A stretch of 64,000 bases of DNA from Kluyvera sp040932435 (lineage in GTDB: Bacteria; Pseudomonadota; Gammaproteobacteria; Enterobacterales; Enterobacteriaceae). Made by a program: the position numbers and the translations under genes. The notes under the pieces were generated by a model. The model was given only the letters and a program-made list of their open reading frames with translations. It had not been told where the DNA came from and did no database searches. The stretch lies in the NCBI RefSeq assembly GCF_040932435.1, contig NZ_JBFQGA010000009.1:62001-126000 (forward strand). Direction: 5' to 3'. Of the stretch, positions 7,492 to 15,484 are shown one piece after another. Position 1 is the stretch's first letter. Every line of letters starts with the position of its first letter.

Positions 7492-9228
7492 TCATGATGC
7501 TGCGCGTTGCGGCGAGATTTCGGTTTCCCCACGAGCCGCCATGCTGCGGGCGGCGATATAGCCGAAGGTCGCCGCCGGGCCGAGGGTTATCCCCGCGCCC
7601 GGATAGCTGCCGCCCATAATGCTAGCCATCTCGTTACCGGCGGCAAACAGGCCAGGGATTGGCAACCCCTGATGGTCAAGTACCCGGGCTTCGCCATCGG
7701 TTTTCAGACCGTGGAAGGTGCCAAGATCGCCCATAAACATCTTCACCGCGTAAAACGGCCCCTGTTCAATCGGTGCCACGCAGGGGTTAGGTTGATGATT
7801 GCCATCACCGAGATAGCGGTTGTAAGCAGATTTGCCGCGCCCAAAGCGCGAATCTTTTCCCAGTCGGGCATCGGCGTTGTATTCCTCAACGGTGCGCGCC
7901 AGCGCACTAGGAGAAAGTGCCATTTTCTGCGCCAGCTCCAAGAGGGTTTTTCCGGTCACCAAATAGCCGTTTTTCAAATACACCGACACCGGGATCGGTG
8001 CTGGTTTGGCAAAACCCATACCGTATTGGCGCAGCGCACGGTGGTCACAAATCTGCCAAGCGAAGGTTTCAGCATCTTCACGGCAGGTTTCAATCATGGC
8101 GATGCCCACATCGTGATAGGAATCAGCTTCGTTGCAAAAGCGGACTCCGTGGCTGTTAACCATAATAAAGCCGGGTTTGTAGCGATCGACCAAGTGCGGG
8201 AAGACGTACTCCTTGCGGCCAATCTGCACCTTCGACGCAGGGATCCACGCCGCACCATGAGGGTAGCTGTCGTCAAAGCGGGCACCGATACGCTCAGCCA
8301 TGGCGATGCCATCCCCGGTATCCACGCCCGGCGGCGTTGGCGACAGTTGGCTGCCGCCGCGACGAACGTGGGGATAGAGTTTCTTTAATCGCGCATCGTC
8401 GCGGGCAAAACCGCCAGAGGCCAGCACCACGCCGCGTCTGGCGTACAGTTTGACCCGTTCGCCGTTGACCTCGGCAATCACACCGCGCACCGCGCCCTGC
8501 TCAACCAGCAGATCTTTCGCCGCCACGCCGGTGTGAATGGGAATACCGAGATCCCGCGCCGAGCACGCCAGCCTCGCTACCACCGCGTTGCCGCCGTTGG
8601 CGGTGATGCCACGGCCGTAGCGCGCAATCTCCAGCAGATGACGACTCAGCCGCTTGACCACGTAGGTAAAAGATTTCAATGACCGGGTGGCGTTGAAAAA
8701 GTGCTTCAGGTCGTTGTTGGATGAGCTGAACATCATGCCCATAAAGGTGATGGTGCGCAGCGGTTTGCGCAGCCGTGACATGGCGTCGCCCAGTTCGCGA
8801 ATATCAAACGCTTCTGGCACAACCGAGCGGCCGCGCATCACGCCGCCGGGCGCATCCGGATGGTAATCGGGATACTGATACAGGTTGCAGCGAAAGCGGG
8901 TGTTATCTTCGAAAAAGCGCAGCATCTCCGGGCCGTGTTGCAAAAAAGCATCAACCAGGTCAGGACGAAAACTCTCGCCCGCCTCGCTTTGTAGATAGGT
9001 GCGCGCGGCGCTCTGGCTGTCCTCAATTCCCTGCTGGCGTGCCAGATGGTTGTCCGGGATCCACAACACGCCGCCTGAGAATGCAGTCGTGCCGCCGAAG
9101 ACCGGCTCTTTTTCGAGGATCTGCACATCAAGCCCATTCAGACCGGCCGTTACCGCAGCGGACAGGCCGCCGACACCACTGCCAATCACCAGCACATCGC
9201 ACTCGCGGGCGGGAAGTTCTACAGCCAT
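7492..9228 (-). CDS. FAD-dependent dehydrogenase, KstD/fumarate-reductase-like
   Basis: A 578-residue flavoprotein. The N-terminal FAD motif VIGSGVGGLSAA (about 14-25) is followed by E39 and the GGTTAFSGG stretch. The C-terminal FAD segment near 530-560 reads as a typical AAGNEMASIMGGSYPGAG. The overall plan is that of FAD_binding_2 enzymes such as 3-ketosteroid-1-dehydrogenase, which desaturate next to a ring ketone. That family fit does not prove a steroid substrate. It is the first gene of the minus-strand operon, with GCGAGG before the ATG, and it diverges from the second AraC gene across a 204-bp region carrying a striking palindrome. Confidence 0.85.
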   Translation of the reverse strand: MAVELPARECDVLVIGSGVGGLSAAVTAGLNGLDVQILEKEPVFGGTTAFSGGVLWIPDNHLARQQGIEDSQSAARTYLQSEAGESFRPDLVDAFLQHGPEMLRFFEDNTRFRCNLYQYPDYHPDAPGGVMRGRSVVPEAFDIRELGDAMSRLRKPLRTITFMGMMFSSSNNDLKHFFNATRSLKSFTYVVKRLSRHLLEIARYGRGITANGGNAVVARLACSARDLGIPIHTGVAAKDLLVEQGAVRGVIAEVNGERVKLYARRGVVLASGGFARDDARLKKLYPHVRRGGSQLSPTPPGVDTGDGIAMAERIGARFDDSYPHGAAWIPASKVQIGRKEYVFPHLVDRYKPGFIMVNSHGVRFCNEADSYHDVGIAMIETCREDAETFAWQICDHRALRQYGMGFAKPAPIPVSVYLKNGYLVTGKTLLELAQKMALSPSALARTVEEYNADARLGKDSRFGRGKSAYNRYLGDGNHQPNPCVAPIEQGPFYAVKMFMGDLGTFHGLKTDGEARVLDHQGLPIPGLFAAGNEMASIMGGSYPGAGITLGPAATFGYIAARSMAARGETEISPQRAAS

Positions 9229-9343
9229 AGGGTACCTCGCAGATGAATGATCTTTATTGTTTTATTTATGTTTAAAAAACGTTACTCATGCATTTTTCAC
9301 AGCTAGCGGAGGAAAAAGAAGGCCACTTTCCAACCAAAACCTG

Positions 9344-9369
9344 CACTTTTCGACAATTGTCGCAAAGTG
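9344..9369. promoter_or_regulatory. 26-bp near-perfect palindrome, candidate operator
   Basis: Centred at 9356.5, the core CGACAATTGTCG (9351-9362) is a perfect 12-bp palindrome. It is flanked by a mismatched pair (T9350/C9363) and then perfect arms CACTTT (9344-9349) and AAAGTG (9364-9369), giving 24 of 26 matching positions. It lies in the divergent region between the flavoprotein operon and the second AraC gene, 116 bp and 64 bp from the two start codons. Dyad symmetry like this suits a dimeric repressor or activator better than AraC proteins, which usually bind direct repeats. Confidence 0.6.
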
Positions 9370-9432
9370 TGTGCTGGCTCGAATTTTACGCCCACGTGGC
9401 AATAAAGAAGTGCCACACGCTAAGCCTTGTCG

Positions 9433-10470
9433 ATGTCACAAGATGAACAATTGCCCCTTGCCTCACCGCGTTTTTTATCGCCGAATTCAGGCTCATTCTC
9501 TTTGGAGGTTGTGCCACTATGCTGTGTCATCAGACCGGACAAAACCGGCATCATGCCTGCTAACGTCAACGGGCGTCGGGCGCTGCCTAACTACGCGCTT
9601 TACGGCGCAGAGGCCGCGCAATCCACCGTCGATATCGTGCATCACGAGCGCATTCCTTCACGCGCCAGCCGCTTTGGTTTTGACATCGAGCCGCACTTCC
9701 ACGATGCGTTGATTCAACTGCTGTATATCACCCACGGTGGCGGTGAAACCTCAATTGACGGTCAGGTCTGGCGGTTCAGCGCCCCTTGCCTGCTAGTGAT
9801 CCCCGCGCGCTCAGTGCACGGTTTTCGCTTTCGCCATGACGTGGACGGTCACGTTGTCACCACAGCGCAATCTGCGATTGAGTCGGTGGCGATGACCGCC
9901 GCGCCCGATCTTCTGACGGTGGTGCGCACGCCCGCGGTGCTGCCTATCGCTCCCCCCGAACATTCCACCTCCTCGCTCACTGCACTGTTTGACGCCATCG
10001 GTCGCGAGGCCGAGCATCCAGAACGCTGGCAGTACACCGCCGGGCTGGCGTTAACCATCGCCCTGCTGGTGCAGGTTGCGCGGCTTAGTGAAAAAGTTCA
10101 GCGGGCGGAAAACCCGGCGCGCGCCGCTACCGTTGCACGCGTTGAACGCTTCCGCACTCTCCTCGACGACCGCTGTCGCACGCGTCAGCCGGTAGCGAGC
10201 TACGCCGCGGCGATGGGAATTTCCGCAGGCCAACTCACCCGCCTCTGCCGTGAAGCTTTTGGCATCTCGGCTATCGAAGCCATCGACAGGCGCGCCATCC
10301 ACGAAGCCAAGCGGCTGTTAGGCTACTCGTCTTATAGCATCAAGCAGATTGCCCGCGAGTTGGGCTTTCGCGATGAGGCCTATTTTGGCCGTTTTTTCCG
10401 TAAGCAAACCGGGCTGCGCCCTACTGAATACCGTCTGCAGGAGCAGGGCCGCCTGGTGCTTTCTCGTTAA
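9433..10470 (+). CDS. AraC-family regulator, HpaA/PobR-like (copy 2)
   Basis: A transcription factor of about 345 residues with a cupin-like sensor domain (PHFHDALIQLLYITHGGG, then IPARSVHGFRF) and a C-terminal AraC DNA-binding domain (DEAYFGRFFRKQTGLRPTEYR). The sensor aligns segment by segment with the regulator at 5071-5991, so the two are paralogues. The start is uncertain: the ATG at 9433, the TTG at 9427 and an ATG at 9553 are all in frame and none has a strong ribosome site; conserved sequence begins only after 9553. It is divergent from the flavoprotein operon, and its stop overlaps the convergent P450-fusion stop by 4 bases. Confidence 0.83.
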   Translation: MSQDEQLPLASPRFLSPNSGSFSLEVVPLCCVIRPDKTGIMPANVNGRRALPNYALYGAEAAQSTVDIVHHERIPSRASRFGFDIEPHFHDALIQLLYITHGGGETSIDGQVWRFSAPCLLVIPARSVHGFRFRHDVDGHVVTTAQSAIESVAMTAAPDLLTVVRTPAVLPIAPPEHSTSSLTALFDAIGREAEHPERWQYTAGLALTIALLVQVARLSEKVQRAENPARAATVARVERFRTLLDDRCRTRQPVASYAAAMGISAGQLTRLCREAFGISAIEAIDRRAIHEAKRLLGYSSYSIKQIARELGFRDEAYFGRFFRKQTGLRPTEYRLQEQGRLVLSR

Positions 10471-13256
10471 TCCATCCGTCGGGTCATGTTGACATACAGG
10501 TGCTGCGGGCCGGAGTTGGTCAGGTTGTTGCCGCGGACGTATTCAATGGGCCGCGTCAAGTCGAGGCTAATCTCAGCCACCTTGCGGGCCACCAGCTTTG
10601 TGGCGATCAGCGTTTCCAGCTTAGCCAGCGGCTGGCCCAAGCACTTGTGCATGCCGTTGCCAAAGCCAAGATGCCCATGAGTATCACGGTCGATATCAAA
10701 GGTTTCGCCGTTGGCAAACTTGCGACTATCGCGGTTCGCCGCCGATAGCAGCAGGCGCACCATCGCCCCTTTTGGGATAGTCACGCCCGCCACGGTGGTT
10801 TGTTCGGTGGTAATGCGGCTTACTCGCTGCACGGTGCCGCGATAGCGAGCCACCTCCTCGACAAAGTTGTCGGCGTCGTCGATATTGTGCCGGATGCGCG
10901 CCACCAGCGTCGGCTGTTCGGCAAACATGCGAAACGCGTTGGCAACCAAAATGGTGGTGGTGTCGTGCCCGGCGATAAACACAAAGGCGCACAGCTCTTT
11001 AGCCTCTTTTTCCGACAGTAACCCTTGTTTCCACATGCGAGCGATATGGCCGCCGATAGACTGGCTATTGCTAAGATAAAGTCGCTCCATCGCCTCTTTC
11101 AGGTAGGCAAAAAACGCCATCGCGCTCTGCTCGTCGGTACCGGTGCCGGGGGCGTTGCGCGCTAAACGGCCAAAGTAACTGAAGGTTTCGTCCGACCAGA
11201 ACTTCATCTTCTCTTCGTCTTCATTGGGCACGTCAATCATCGTCGAAATGGTGGCGATACTCAGCGGGATCGCAAAATCTTCCACTACATCGCCACCGCC
11301 TCTCGCCAACATGCTGTCGAGCAGCGCTTCGGCGCGCTGTTCAATTTGCGCCGTAAACGGGTCCAACGATAGCGGCATAAACGACGGTTGCGCTACTTTA
11401 CGCAAACGGGTATGCCCCGGTGCATCAAACAGCGTCAAGAAGGTGAGCGGCGGCGGGCTGACTACCTCAGACGAAAACAGCTTCGGATTACGAATAGCTT
11501 GGTAGACGTCGTCGTAGCGCGAGAGAAACCAGACGTCGGAGGTCGCCGACTGGCAGCGCAGCACCGGCGCATGTTCTCGCATCCATCGGTAATGTTCGTA
11601 CGGATCGCCCTGCGAACCGTCATCCACCACTTTGAACGGTTCCAATCCCGGCGGCCAGTTCAGTTCATGGGAATACGGTGGCAGCGCGGACTGCATGGCG
11701 TGGAACGGGCAGCGCGAAATATCCGCCTCCTCGTTGACAAGGACTGCACTATCGGCCGGCGGAACAACCGCGCAAGCATCGGCGGGTATCGTTCGCAGCG
11801 CCAGCGCCCGGCTCATGGTGGTCCGCGAGTGCTGGGCGTGCCGCACAAGAACGTCCCGGGCGGCGTTGAGATCGCCGTATTCAAACGCCGCTACCAGATC
11901 CCGATGCTGTTGGACGATATCCCCGACGATTTCCACGCTCGCCGTTAGCGCACGGCTGATGTATTCCTGCACCGCCAGCTTGCTGTAGAGCGCAATCAAC
12001 TGGGCGTTTTTAGTGGCCTCAATCAAAAACAGATGGAAAGCGTGGTTGGCCTCGGCGTAGCGCGTGACGTCAACAAATCGCCGCCCGGAGACATGCGTTG
12101 CCGTGGCCTCCGCCAACCGTCTGAAGATGGTCAACTGTTCGCCGGAAAGCCGCCCCATGGTCAGTTGTACCGCGCCCAATTCCAGCGCCAGACGCAAATC
12201 AAAGGCGTCGTCGATGTCGGCTAGCGCCGGATGCGCCTCATTGGTCGTCGCCACGCTGCTGCCCGCGAATTTTTCATAGTAAAAGTTGCGCGGCGTCAGC
12301 CCTTGCGCTTGCAGATAGTCACTCACCGCATAGACCATCGGCGGCGGGCCGCAAAGGTAAATATCGACATCGCCGCCGTTAAGATTCGCAGAGTCAATAT
12401 GTTGAGTGACGTAGCCCTTATGTGGGTATTGGCTTTGCGGGTCAGCCACGGTGCACAGATAGCGGAAATTCGGCAACCGACGCGCGTAGTCCTCTAACTT
12501 GTCCAGCGCCACGATATCTTCCTCGCGGGTCACACCAAAAATAAGCTGGATCGGATGCGTGGTTTCTCCAGTTACGGCGAGGTTTTCCAGCATCGACAAA
12601 AACGGCGCAAGGCCGGTGCCGCCGGCCAGAAATAACGCAGGTCTTTCCAGCGGGCGTAAGTAAAAGCGGCCCATCGGACCACGAAATGAGATGGCATCGC
12701 CCGCTTTGGCCTGCTGACTTAAATAGCCAGACATCAGCCCCTGCGCGACGTTGCGCACCACAAACGTCACCTCGGTTGAAGAAGGGCCCGAGCTAAATGA
12801 ATAAGAGCGGGTCTGTTCACTACCCGGCACCTGCACGTTGACATACTGCCCCGGCAGGAAGGTCAGGGCATCGCGCTCATTGAGCGCAATGGAGAAGGTA
12901 AGCGTCGTCGGTGACAGCGCCCGACTGACGGTGATGCGACCATGGAAGTCACGCACACTAACGCCGTTTGACGCAGCATTGATATCCACCACGCAGTCGC
13001 TAGATGGGTGCATCTGACAGGTGAGTACGCGGCCCGCTCCGGCCTCTTGTGGCGATAGCGCCTCATCCACATAGTCACCAAGCTGATAATCCCCTGAACG
13101 ACAGGTGGCTTTACAGGTGCCGCATACCCCATCGCGGCAATCGAGCGGTATCGCAACTTTGGCACGCAGCGCGGCGCTGGCAACCGACTCATCGGCACGG
13201 CAGTCTATCTGCTGCGTTACACCGTCTTCAAAACGAAGGGTAATCTGATGGCTCAT
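10467..13256 (-). CDS. Ferredoxin-reductase / FCD domain / cytochrome P450 triple fusion
   Basis: A 929-residue, apparently self-sufficient monooxygenase. Residues 1-95 are a plant-type [2Fe-2S] ferredoxin (C40, C45, C48, C80). Residues 100-335 are a BenC-like FAD/NAD reductase (RSYSFSS at 150, GGTGLAPF at 212, CGPPPM at 302). Residues about 345-490 match the all-helical FCD ligand-binding domain of GntR regulators, with N404, H408, H451 and H473 at the usual metal-site spacing, but no winged helix is present. Residues about 520-929 are a P450: AGHDTTT at 762-768, ExxR at 801-804 and the haem loop FGNGMHKCLG with C872. Electrons would flow NADH-FAD-Fe2S2-haem. Known self-sufficient P450s such as CYP116B put the haem domain first. 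The FCD insert is unexpected and may sense substrate. Confidence 0.9.
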   Translation of the reverse strand: MSHQITLRFEDGVTQQIDCRADESVASAALRAKVAIPLDCRDGVCGTCKATCRSGDYQLGDYVDEALSPQEAGAGRVLTCQMHPSSDCVVDINAASNGVSVRDFHGRITVSRALSPTTLTFSIALNERDALTFLPGQYVNVQVPGSEQTRSYSFSSGPSSTEVTFVVRNVAQGLMSGYLSQQAKAGDAISFRGPMGRFYLRPLERPALFLAGGTGLAPFLSMLENLAVTGETTHPIQLIFGVTREEDIVALDKLEDYARRLPNFRYLCTVADPQSQYPHKGYVTQHIDSANLNGGDVDIYLCGPPPMVYAVSDYLQAQGLTPRNFYYEKFAGSSVATTNEAHPALADIDDAFDLRLALELGAVQLTMGRLSGEQLTIFRRLAEATATHVSGRRFVDVTRYAEANHAFHLFLIEATKNAQLIALYSKLAVQEYISRALTASVEIVGDIVQQHRDLVAAFEYGDLNAARDVLVRHAQHSRTTMSRALALRTIPADACAVVPPADSAVLVNEEADISRCPFHAMQSALPPYSHELNWPPGLEPFKVVDDGSQGDPYEHYRWMREHAPVLRCQSATSDVWFLSRYDDVYQAIRNPKLFSSEVVSPPPLTFLTLFDAPGHTRLRKVAQPSFMPLSLDPFTAQIEQRAEALLDSMLARGGGDVVEDFAIPLSIATISTMIDVPNEDEEKMKFWSDETFSYFGRLARNAPGTGTDEQSAMAFFAYLKEAMERLYLSNSQSIGGHIARMWKQGLLSEKEAKELCAFVFIAGHDTTTILVANAFRMFAEQPTLVARIRHNIDDADNFVEEVARYRGTVQRVSRITTEQTTVAGVTIPKGAMVRLLLSAANRDSRKFANGETFDIDRDTHGHLGFGNGMHKCLGQPLAKLETLIATKLVARKVAEISLDLTRPIEYVRGNNLTNSGPQHLYVNMTRRMD

Positions 13257-13617
13257 TTCTCACATCCTCCAGGCAGTAGCACTCGAAAAATCCGCATGGC
13301 TCATAACAAGCCGGATGCGGTTTTGAAGCAACGGACAGAGATGACATAAGACAGGACAAATCCGGCATTAAATCGGGTTAGCGGGCATGATCACATTTGT
13401 GCAACATGAGGCTGGCAATGACCCACTCGTCCGCTACCAGCCCTGCTCACTTAAACAATCAATCAATGGAACGCTAATAGTTTCAATCTTGAATTGATAA
13501 GCATTATCACTTTTTATATTGTCGCCAGCTCTCTCCAGGATATTGGATATCCTGCAGTTTTCGCCAATGGACGGGTGGGAGGTCTTTTGACTTTGCCGTG
13601 TTCCATAAGGTTATCCA
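13257..13617. other. 361-bp divergent intergenic region, P450 fusion / iron transporter
   Basis: Holds the promoters of both flanking transcription units. CCGCAT (13292-13297) and ATGCGG (13315-13320), with inner GGCT/AGCC pairing, can form a bulged hairpin in the P450-fusion leader. A Fur box lies at 13495-13509 on the transporter side. I see no ORF. Confidence 0.6.
13495..13509. promoter_or_regulatory. Fur box upstream of the iron ABC transporter
   Basis: TGATAAGCATTATCA matches the Fur 7-1-7 consensus (TGATAAT-N-ATTATCA) at all but one fixed position. It overlaps the likely promoter, with TATATT at 13515-13520 as a -10 candidate, about 110 bp before the permease ATG. Iron-repressed expression is expected. 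Confidence 0.75.
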
Positions 13618-14691
13618 ATGAATTCCAGCCTTACCGCAAGCGTTGAGCCAGACGCGCTGGCGATTGCCCGCCGCTATCGTCGTGTCATCTTGCAACGTTA
13701 CCTGCTCGCCGGCGTTGTCCTGCTGTGCATTCTCTGCTCACTGTTGCTTGATTTTACCCTCGGCCCTGCGGGCATTTCAGTGCATACGCTCTGGCAAACG
13801 CTGTTTCATGCCGATGCTGCCGACGCCGGTATTCGGGTGATCGTCTGGGAGTTACGCCTGCCCTTCGCGCTGATGGCGATTATGGTCGGCCTAGCGCTGG
13901 GCCTTGCCGGAGCGGAAATGCAGACCATCCTCAATAACCCGCTGGCGAGCCCGTTTACCCTAGGCGTTTCCTCCGCCGCCTCGTTTGGCGCCGCGCTCGC
14001 CATCATTTTGGGGTTGGGCATCCCCGGCGTACCGGAACAATGGTTTATCTCGGTCAACGCCTTCGTTTTTGCACTGTTAGCCTGTTTTATTCTCGACGGC
14101 ATCAGCCGCTGGACACAGGTCGCCACCTCCGGCGTGGTGCTGTTTGGTATCGCGCTGGTCTTCACCTTCAATGCGCTGATCTCCATTTTGCAGTTCGTCG
14201 CCAGCGAAGACACGCTACAGGGGCTGGTGTTCTGGACCATGGGCAGCCTCGCGCGCGCCTCGTGGGACAAGCTGGCGGTTCTCGCAGTGGCGCTGGTGAT
14301 TATTGTGCCGTTGTCGCTTAAAAACGCGTGGAAGCTCACCGCGCTGCGTCTGGGGGAAGACCGGGCCATTAGTTTTGGCATTAACGTGCGCCAGCTGCGC
14401 CTCGCCTCGCTGCTGCGCATCAGCATTATTTCCGCGCTGACCGTCGCCTTTGTTGGCCCCATCGGGTTTATCGGCCTGGTCGCGCCGCATATCTCGCGCA
14501 TGATGTTTGGCGAAGATCACCGTTTTTATCTGCCGGGAAGCATGCTGATTGGCGCGCTGGTGCTGTCGCTGGCCTCGGTCGTATCGAAAAATATCGTGCC
14601 CGGGGTGATTATTCCGGTCGGCATTGTCACCTCATTGGTCGGCGTGCCCTTTTTCCTAAGCATTATTATTCGCCACCGGGGGACGCTGTAA
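13618..14691 (+). CDS. FecCD-family iron-complex ABC transporter permease
   Basis: The inner-membrane channel subunit for a siderophore, haem or other iron complex. The 357 residues contain a hydrophobic first helix and about nine or ten membrane segments. FecCD hallmarks include LRLPFALMAIMVG with LGLAGAEMQTILNNPLASPFTLG in its conserved place, and GPIGFIGLVAPHISR near 280-295. AAGG lies ahead of the ATG. The stop shares one base with the ATPase start (TAATG). Only one permease is encoded, so it should form a homodimer. A Fur box upstream supports an iron role; no TonB-dependent receptor is nearby. Confidence 0.9.
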   Translation: MNSSLTASVEPDALAIARRYRRVILQRYLLAGVVLLCILCSLLLDFTLGPAGISVHTLWQTLFHADAADAGIRVIVWELRLPFALMAIMVGLALGLAGAEMQTILNNPLASPFTLGVSSAASFGAALAIILGLGIPGVPEQWFISVNAFVFALLACFILDGISRWTQVATSGVVLFGIALVFTFNALISILQFVASEDTLQGLVFWTMGSLARASWDKLAVLAVALVIIVPLSLKNAWKLTALRLGEDRAISFGINVRQLRLASLLRISIISALTVAFVGPIGFIGLVAPHISRMMFGEDHRFYLPGSMLIGALVLSLASVVSKNIVPGVIIPVGIVTSLVGVPFFLSIIIRHRGTL

Positions 14692-15467
14692 TGGACGGTT
14701 TAGCCGTGAGCGATCTGCGTAGCGGGTATCGCCAGAAAAAGGTCATCGACGGCCTCACTATCCCCACGCTACCACGCGGGAAAATCACCACGCTGCTGGG
14801 GCCAAACGGCTGCGGCAAATCAACGCTTTTGCGCGCCCTCGCCAGTCTTAATCCAGCACAGGGTTCCATTTGTCTCAACGGTGAAGAGCTGATGGCGCTG
14901 CCAACGGCGGCGCGGGCGCAAAAGGTGGTCTACCTGCCGCAGTCGCTGCCGGCGGGGGTGCATCTGCATGCGCTGGAGTCGGTAATCGTGGCGCGCCGCG
15001 CCAGCGGCAATAGCACCGGTAACTCTGAAGCCGAGGCCTACGCGATCCTCGAAAAGCTCGGCGTCGCCCATCTGGCGATGCACTACCTCGAGGAGCTTTC
15101 CGGGGGGCAGAAGCAGCTCATTGGCCTGGCACAGTCGCTTATTCGCCAGCCGGAACTGCTGCTGCTCGATGAGCCGTTGAGTGCCCTCGATTTGAACTAC
15201 CAATTCCACGTGATGGATATCGTCGCCCGTGAAACCCGGTTACGCAATATCGTCACCGTGGTCGTCGTCCACGATATCAACATCGCTCTGCGTCACGCTC
15301 ACTACGCGGTGATGCTCAAAAACGGCGCGCTGATAGCAAGCGGCGAGCCGGGCGCGGTGGTTTCACCGGCCAATTTGGCAACGGTCTACGGCGTGCGCGG
15401 ACGCGTCGAACGCTGTTCACAAGGGCTGCCCCACGTGGTGGTCGATGGTTTAACAACACAACAATAA
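14691..15467 (+). CDS. Iron-complex ABC transporter ATP-binding protein
   Basis: The cytosolic ATPase partner of the permease, 258 residues, FepC/BtuD-like. Walker A is GPNGCGKST at about 38-46, the signature ELSGGQKQL follows, and Walker B is LLLLDEPLSALD, with the switch histidine in VVVHDIN. Translation is coupled to the permease by a one-base overlap. The binding-protein gene follows after 17 bases, so the three genes form one operon in the order permease, ATPase, binding protein. Confidence 0.92.
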   Translation: MDGLAVSDLRSGYRQKKVIDGLTIPTLPRGKITTLLGPNGCGKSTLLRALASLNPAQGSICLNGEELMALPTAARAQKVVYLPQSLPAGVHLHALESVIVARRASGNSTGNSEAEAYAILEKLGVAHLAMHYLEELSGGQKQLIGLAQSLIRQPELLLLDEPLSALDLNYQFHVMDIVARETRLRNIVTVVVVHDINIALRHAHYAVMLKNGALIASGEPGAVVSPANLATVYGVRGRVERCSQGLPHVVVDGLTTQQ

Positions 15468-15484
15468 ATGCAACACGGGGAAAT

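Noticed and set aside
7492..9228. Steroid catabolism as the locus function
   Set aside because: The flavoprotein resembles ketosteroid dehydrogenases only at family level, and no other steroid-degradation genes are present.
10467..13256. FCD domain read as a complete transcription regulator
   Set aside because: No winged-helix DNA-binding region precedes it; reductase sequence runs straight into it.
13292..13320. Hairpin followed by TTTTG as a plus-strand terminator
   Set aside because: No plus-strand gene ends upstream; it lies in the leader of the minus-strand P450 fusion.
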